From assembly GCA_016713735.1 (NCBI GenBank), contig JADJOP010000032.1:248001-312000 (forward strand): a stretch of 64,000 nt of DNA, given 5' to 3'. Position 1 is the stretch's first letter. Each line of letters begins with the position of its first letter. A model generated the notes under the pieces. That model saw nothing but the letters and a program-made list of their open reading frames with translations. It ran no database searches and was not told the DNA's origin. Made by a program: the position numbers and the translations under genes. The stretch is from Bryobacterales bacterium. GTDB taxonomy: Bacteria > Acidobacteriota > Terriglobia > Bryobacterales > Bryobacteraceae. Positions 59,179 to 64,000 of this stretch are shown here, one piece after another.

Positions 59179-61619
59179 AGTGGACCGCCGCACTCCTCCT
59201 CCTCCCCGCCGCCCTCGCGCAGCAGCTCACCCTCCTGCCGCGCCAGGTGACGCTCACCACGGCCGAATCGCGCCAGCAACTCATCGCCCAGGCCGCCGTC
59301 GCCGCGCACGTTGAGGACTGGACGCGCACCGCCCAGTGGTCCAGCTCCAACCCCAACGTCGCCACCGTCGATCAGACCGGCCTCGTCAAACCCGCCGCCA
59401 ACGGCGAAGCCACCATCACCGCCCGAGCTACCGGCCAAACCGCCTCTGTCCTCGTCACCGTCAAAGGAGCGGAGCTCCCCTTTGTCTGGAGCTTCAAAAA
59501 CCACGTCATCCCCGTCCTCACCAAAACCGGGTGCAATCAAGGTGCCTGCCACGGAGCCCTCGCCGGTAAGAACGGCTTCAAGCTCACCCTCCGCGGCTAC
59601 GATCCCGACGTCGACTTCGACACCCTCACCCGCCAGTCCCTCGGCCGCCGCGTCTCCCTCGCCGATCCCCCTTCGAGCCTCATCCTCAAGAAGGCCACCT
59701 TCGGCCTCCCCCACGGCGGCGGCAAGCGCTTCGCCGCCAATTCCCTCGAATACCGCGTCCTCTCCGAGTGGATTGCCAACGGCGCCCCCGCCCCCAAACC
59801 CACTGATCCCGATGTCGCCTCGCTCGAAGTCTACCCGTCCTCTGCCATCCTCGCCCCCGACGCCAATCAGCAACTCGTCGTCCGCGCCCGCTACACCGAC
59901 GGCCGCATCGAAGACGTCACCCGCTGGGTCAAGTTCACCTCCAACAACGAAGGCGTCGCCACCGTCGACGACAACGGCCTCGTCAAAATGACCGGCCGCG
60001 GTGAAGCCGCCATCACCCTCTGGTATTCCAGCCGCGTCCTCTACTCCCGCGTCACCGTCCCCTTCGACAACGTCATCTCCTCTGACGCCTACTCCCACTT
60101 CCAGCCCGTCAACTTCATCGACGAGCTCGCCCTCAAGAAGTGGAAGAGCCTCAACCTCGCGCCATCAAAGCAAGCCACCGACGCCGCCTTCATCCGCCGC
60201 CTCTATCTCGACGCCGCCGGCATCCTCCCCTCCGTCGAAGAGACCGAAGAGTTCCTCGCCGACAAGAGCGCCGACAAGCGCGCCCGCCTCGTCGAGCGCC
60301 TCCTCCAGCGCGAAGAGTTCAACGACTACTGGGCCTACAAATGGAGCGACCTCCTCCTGGTCAGCTCGCGCAAACTCCGCACCAACAACATGTGGGCCTT
60401 CTACAACTGGATCCGCGATTCGGTGAAGACCAACAAGCCCTGGAACCAGTTCGCCCGCGACATCTTCACCGCCACCGGCTCCAGCCGCGAAAACGGCGCC
60501 CTCAACTACTTCGTCCAGCACAAAGACGTCATCGACCTCAGCGAAAACGTCACCCAGGCCTTCCTCGGCCAGCGCCTCACCTGCGCCCGCTGCCACAACC
60601 ACCCGCTCGAAAAGTGGACCCAGAAGCAGTACTACCAGTTCGCCAACCTCTTCGCCCGCGTCGGGCTGAAGAACGGCGAGCGCGCCGGCGAGTTCATCGT
60701 CTACCCCAAGCAAGCCGGCGACGTGAACCACCCCCGCCTCCTCAAGCCGCTCCCGCCCACCCCGCTCGATGGCACGCCCGCCTCGCTTGACGACCTCACC
60801 GACCGCCGCATCGCCTTCGCCCAATGGCTCACCAGCCCGAACAACGACTACTTCGCCCGCAACATCGTCAACCGCGTCTGGGGCAACTTCTTCGGCCGCG
60901 GCCTCGTCCACCCCATCGACGACGTCCGCGCCACCAACCCCGCCTCCAACGAAGAGCTCTTCGATGCCGCCGTCAAGGACTTCATCGCCCACGGCTACGA
61001 CATCCGCCACCTCATCCGCACCATCGCCAACTCCCGCACCTACCAGCTCAGCTCCGAAGCCAACGCGACCAACCAAAGCGACAACATCTTCTACTCGAAG
61101 TACATCGTCAAGCGCCTCCCCGGCGAAGTCATCCTCGACGCCATGTCGCAGGTCACCGGCGTGCCCTCCGCCTTCTCCGGCTACCCCGCCGGCACACGCG
61201 CCATGCAACTCCCCGACGTCCGCGTCCAGTCGCAGTTCCTCAGCGCCTTCGGCCGCCCCGAGCGCATCATCTGCGATGCCGGCGAGCGCAGCCAGGACCC
61301 CTCCATCGCCCAGGCCCTCCACGTCATCAACGGCGACACGCTCAACAAGAAACTCAGCGCCCCCGACGGCTACCTCTCGCTCTTCCAAAAGCTCGGCCTC
61401 CCCGACGCCCGCGTCGTCGAACACCTCACCCTCGCCGCCTACGGCCGCTACCCCACCGAGACCGAACGCGCCACCCTCGCCGGAGCCCTCACCGCCGCCC
61501 GCCGCGCCGCCGAAACCCCAGGAGCTTCCCAGGAATCCGTCCGCGACGCCCGTAAACAGGCCCTCGAAGATATGGTCTGGGCCATGCTCACCAGCAAGGA
61601 ATTCCTCTTCAACCACTGA
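59175..61619 (+). CDS. DUF1549/DUF1553 protein with Ig-like (BIG2) and cytochrome-like domain
   Basis: 814 residues, signal MKWTAALLLLPAALAQ. Order: BIG2 Ig-like domain (about 20-100, AQWSSSNPNVATVDQTGLVK), a CNQGACHGALAGKNGF heme-type motif (CX4CH, about 120-135), a second BIG2 (about 215-300, KFTSNNEGVATVDDNGLVKM), DUF1549 (about 320-530, NDYWAYKWSDLLLVSSRKLR, LGQRLTCARCHNHPLEKWTQ with another CxxCH) and DUF1553 (about 555-810, FARNIVNRVWGNFFGRGLVH, LPDVRVQSQFLSAFGRPERI). The family is thought to act in periplasmic redox reactions but has no proven activity. Start overlaps the msrA stop. Confidence 0.93.
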   Translation: MKWTAALLLLPAALAQQLTLLPRQVTLTTAESRQQLIAQAAVAAHVEDWTRTAQWSSSNPNVATVDQTGLVKPAANGEATITARATGQTASVLVTVKGAELPFVWSFKNHVIPVLTKTGCNQGACHGALAGKNGFKLTLRGYDPDVDFDTLTRQSLGRRVSLADPPSSLILKKATFGLPHGGGKRFAANSLEYRVLSEWIANGAPAPKPTDPDVASLEVYPSSAILAPDANQQLVVRARYTDGRIEDVTRWVKFTSNNEGVATVDDNGLVKMTGRGEAAITLWYSSRVLYSRVTVPFDNVISSDAYSHFQPVNFIDELALKKWKSLNLAPSKQATDAAFIRRLYLDAAGILPSVEETEEFLADKSADKRARLVERLLQREEFNDYWAYKWSDLLLVSSRKLRTNNMWAFYNWIRDSVKTNKPWNQFARDIFTATGSSRENGALNYFVQHKDVIDLSENVTQAFLGQRLTCARCHNHPLEKWTQKQYYQFANLFARVGLKNGERAGEFIVYPKQAGDVNHPRLLKPLPPTPLDGTPASLDDLTDRRIAFAQWLTSPNNDYFARNIVNRVWGNFFGRGLVHPIDDVRATNPASNEELFDAAVKDFIAHGYDIRHLIRTIANSRTYQLSSEANATNQSDNIFYSKYIVKRLPGEVILDAMSQVTGVPSAFSGYPAGTRAMQLPDVRVQSQFLSAFGRPERIICDAGERSQDPSIAQALHVINGDTLNKKLSAPDGYLSLFQKLGLPDARVVEHLTLAAYGRYPTETERATLAGALTAARRAAETPGASQESVRDARKQALEDMVWAMLTSKEFLFNH

Positions 61620-62962
61620 TGCGCACCGCACTCCTGAGCCTCGCCCTCATCTCCACGGCAGCCGCCCAGCCCGCCGCGCCGCAGCCCGCCGCGCCCACAT
61701 ACGCCCGCGACATCGCCCCCATCCTCGAAGAGCGCTGCACCGGCTGCCACGCCACCTCTGTGAAGATGGGCAGCCTCGTCACCGACAACTACGAGGAGTT
61801 CCTCAAGGGCGGCAACAACGGCGCCATCGTCGTCCCCGGCAACAGCGGCGAAAGCACGCTCATCAAATACCTCACCGGCGAGTTGCAGCCCGTCATGCCC
61901 CTCGATGGCACCTTTCTCACCAAGGGACAAATCGATCTCTTCGTCCGCTGGATCGACGCCGGCGCGAAAGGCCCCACCCCCGCCGAAGCCGCCGCCCTCC
62001 GCGCCGCGCAGCAAAAGGCCGCTGTGCCCCAGGTGAGGCCCACCTTACCCGTCAAGCCCAGCGTCTACGCCATGGCCTGGCTCCCCAGCGGCGACCGCCT
62101 CGCTCTCGCCCGCTTCCAAACCGTCACCATCGTCGACGCCCGCACCGGCAAACTCATCAACCGCCTCGAAGGCCACGCCGAGGCTGTCCGCGCCGTCGCC
62201 GTCTCCCGCGATGGCCGCCTCCTCGCCGCCGCCGGAGGCATCCCCGGCAAACTCGGCGAAGTCAAACTCTGGGACCTCGCCACCGCCCAAGCCACCCTCT
62301 CCTTCCAAGGCCACTCCGATTGCATCTACGCCACCGCCCTCTCCCCCGACGGCAAAGTCCTCGCCACCTCCAGCTACGACAAGCTCATCAAGCTCTGGGA
62401 CACCGCCACCGGCAAAGAGATCCGCACCCTCAAGGACCACATCGACGCCGTCTACGCCCTCGCCTTCACCCCCGACGGCAGCCGCCTCGTCTCCGGCGCA
62501 GCCGACCGCAGCATCAAGGTCTGGAACCCCGCCACCGGCGAACGCCTCTACACCATGAGCGAACCCCTCGACGGCATCAACGCCATCGCCCTCTCCCCCG
62601 ACGGCAAGCGCGTCGCCGCCGCCGGCCTCGACAAGTCCATCCGCATCTGGGAACTAGGAGAAAAGGAGCCGAAACTCCTCAATTCCCTCATGGCCCACGA
62701 AGACGCCATCCTCCAGCTCTCCTGGTCGCCCGACGGCACAACCCTCGCCTCTGCCTCCGCCGACCGCACCATCAAGCTCCTCCGCGCCGGCGATCTGACC
62801 GAGCTGAAACTCATCCCCGGCCAATCCGACTGGATCTACGGCCTCGCCTTCTCGCCCGCCGGCAACGCCATCGCCGCCGGCCGCTTCGACGGCACACTCA
62901 GCATCTACGACGCCGCAACCTACCGCGACACCCTCGAAACCGTTCGCGCCGAAGTGAGGTAA
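61619..62962 (+). CDS. c-type cytochrome domain plus WD40 propeller
   Basis: 447 residues. Signal MRTALLSLALISTAAAQP. An N-terminal planctomycete-type cytochrome domain (PSCyt1-like) has one heme site in PILEERCTGCHATSVKMGSL and the MPLDGTFLTKGQIDLFVRWI end. Residues about 145-440 are seven WD40 blades (for example DGKVLATSSYDKLIKLWDTA, DGSRLVSGAADRSIKVWNPA, DGKRVAAAGLDKSIRIWELG). It probably binds another cluster member through the propeller and passes electrons through the heme. The ATG overlaps the previous TGA. Confidence 0.93.
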   Translation: MRTALLSLALISTAAAQPAAPQPAAPTYARDIAPILEERCTGCHATSVKMGSLVTDNYEEFLKGGNNGAIVVPGNSGESTLIKYLTGELQPVMPLDGTFLTKGQIDLFVRWIDAGAKGPTPAEAAALRAAQQKAAVPQVRPTLPVKPSVYAMAWLPSGDRLALARFQTVTIVDARTGKLINRLEGHAEAVRAVAVSRDGRLLAAAGGIPGKLGEVKLWDLATAQATLSFQGHSDCIYATALSPDGKVLATSSYDKLIKLWDTATGKEIRTLKDHIDAVYALAFTPDGSRLVSGAADRSIKVWNPATGERLYTMSEPLDGINAIALSPDGKRVAAAGLDKSIRIWELGEKEPKLLNSLMAHEDAILQLSWSPDGTTLASASADRTIKLLRAGDLTELKLIPGQSDWIYGLAFSPAGNAIAAGRFDGTLSIYDAATYRDTLETVRAEVR

Positions 62963-62968
62963 CCCGAC

Positions 62969-64000
62969 ATGTTCCGCACGGCATCTCTTCTCCTCCTCGC
63001 CTCCCTCGTCCTCGCCCAGGACCACCCCACCGGCCCCCGCATCACGCCGCCCACGCTCTCGAGCGTCAACCCGCGCGGCGTCGCCCGAGGCGCCACCACT
63101 GAGATCACCGTCGAAGGCCTCAACCTCGCCAAAGCCTCCGCCGTCTACTTCTCCGAACCCGGTATCAAGGCTCGCATCCTCCGCGTCAAGGAACTCCCCG
63201 ACCTCCCCGACATCCGCCTCGGCTCCAACGGCACCCCCTCCACCATCGACGTCGGCCCGCTCCCCCCGCGCAACCAGGTCACCCTCGAACTCGACATCGC
63301 CCCCGACGCCCCCATCGGTCCCGTCCGCCTCCGCCTGCTCACCCCGCTCGGCACCAGCCCCGAAGGCTCCTTCGTCGTCGAACCCTACTACGGCGAAAGC
63401 GCCGACACCGAGCCCAACAACTCCGCCGACCAGGCCGTCGAAGCCTTCCTCCCCGCCGTCCTTACCGGAGCCATCACCCGCGCCGGCGACGTCGACTTCT
63501 TCAAGTTCCGCGCCCGCGCCGGCGAACAAATTGTCTTCCTCAACCAGGCCCCCATGACCGGCTCCGCCCTCCAGCCCGTCATCCGCCTCCTCGATGCCTC
63601 CATGAAAGTCCTCGCCGAATACGGCTACGATGGCGGCAACGAGAAGGATGCCTTCGCCCACACCTTCCCCACCGCCGGCACCTACTACCTGCGCATCACC
63701 GACTTTGAAAGCTCCGGCCGCGCCACCAACACCTACCGCATCATGGCCGGCAACTTCCCCGTCGTCACCAGCGCCTTTCCCCTCGGCCTCAAACAAGGCA
63801 CTGACGCCACCATCGCCCTCCACGGCTTCGGCCTGCCCGCCACACTCGCCGCCAAAGGCATCCCCACCACCTCCACCGAACCCTGGATGGAACTCCGCCC
63901 CGTCGCCGCCGCCAACAAGCTCCGCCTCGCCCTCGGCCACGACCCCGAACTCCTCTCCACCGGCGCTAACCTCACCGCCGCCACCGCCCAACCCATCACG
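62969..64000 (+). CDS. Secreted pre-peptidase C-terminal (PPC) domain protein, 3' end cut by window
   Basis: 344 residues visible, no stop before base 64000. Signal MFRTASLLLLASLVLAQ. Residues about 25-115 are an IPT/Ig-like domain (TLSSVNPRGVARGATTEITV, LAKASAVYFSEPGIKARILR). Residues about 130-240 are a PPC domain: ADTEPNNSADQAVEAFLPAV, RAGDVDFFKFRARAGEQIVF and YYLRITDFESSGRATNTYRI. PPC domains usually flank secreted hydrolases or cytochromes in this cluster type. It begins 6 bases after the WD40 gene, so the operon runs on beyond the window. Confidence 0.85.
   Translation, partial: MFRTASLLLLASLVLAQDHPTGPRITPPTLSSVNPRGVARGATTEITVEGLNLAKASAVYFSEPGIKARILRVKELPDLPDIRLGSNGTPSTIDVGPLPPRNQVTLELDIAPDAPIGPVRLRLLTPLGTSPEGSFVVEPYYGESADTEPNNSADQAVEAFLPAVLTGAITRAGDVDFFKFRARAGEQIVFLNQAPMTGSALQPVIRLLDASMKVLAEYGYDGGNEKDAFAHTFPTAGTYYLRITDFESSGRATNTYRIMAGNFPVVTSAFPLGLKQGTDATIALHGFGLPATLAAKGIPTTSTEPWMELRPVAAANKLRLALGHDPELLSTGANLTAATAQPIT

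Noticed and set aside
60769..63102. 777-codon plus-strand frame across the DUF1553 and WD40 genes
   Set aside because: Ser/Pro/Arg-rich translation in the wrong frame of two well supported genes.

Overview
The window looks like a chromosomal segment of a soil or plant-associated acidobacterium, most likely of the Bryobacterales / Solibacter group. The signs are high GC, many secreted hydrolases with twin-arginine or Sec signals, a broken protein of the Solibacter-type (TIGR03437) family at 30986-32675, and a DUF1501 / DUF1549-DUF1553 / c-type-cytochrome-WD40 cluster of the kind expanded in Acidobacteria and Planctomycetes. Taxonomy is inferred from family content only. I see no phage, insertion sequence, CRISPR array, rRNA or replication origin.

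Layout. 1-7.5 kb: the start of arginine decarboxylase (speA), a secreted HEXXH protease, a serine hydrolase and S9 peptidase pair, and an exported GH2 beta-galactosidase. 7.6-16.4 kb: a modular corrinoid methyl-transfer cluster with three UroD-fold methyltransferase-like proteins, a corrinoid protein, a stand-alone homocysteine methyltransferase, a DUF1638 protein and a RACo-type reductive activator. It is interleaved with a GH28 pectinase and followed by a GH88/GH105 unsaturated-uronyl hydrolase. 17.8 kb: tRNA-Ser(GGA). 18-24 kb: a GH67/GH20-like secreted glycosidase, a triple TonB_C protein and a MATE exporter. 24-30 kb: ferredoxin reductase, CbiX-like chelatase and CBS proteins; 2Fe-2S ferredoxin, cmk and lysC with overlapping ends; a lone nuoM with a 57-aa membrane protein. 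30-37 kb: Uma2, the broken TIGR03437 gene, an NtrC-type regulator, cytochromes and an amidohydrolase. 37-45 kb: mostly small or uncharacterised genes plus ompH/skp, der and midA. 45-50 kb: a tiny histone-H1-like gene, rlpA, a sigma-54 activator, a receiver/degenerate-GGDEF protein and a glycosyltransferase. 50-57 kb: sugar isomerases, a BLUF photoreceptor, galU, a UxaE-like epimerase and a Phd/ParE pair. 57-64 kb: DUF1501, msrA, DUF1549/DUF1553, cytochrome-WD40 and PPC-domain genes in one run.

The main biological story is the 7.6-16.4 kb cluster. Its parts could form a split cobalamin-dependent methionine synthase: UroD-fold proteins demethylate an unknown donor, the corrinoid protein carries the methyl group, the homocysteine methyltransferase accepts it, and RACo repairs oxidised cobalamin. 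Interleaving with pectin and uronate enzymes makes O-methylated plant wall sugars, or methanol from pectin, attractive candidate donors. That link is inference.

One caution for any reader: at least five otherwise intact genes carry a single-base frameshift (near 14394, 17631, 26976, 36600 and 56084), one of them in the normally essential cmk. A further gene has about seven frame changes within 450 bases (32190-32630). Residual sequencing indels are the simplest explanation for most of these.
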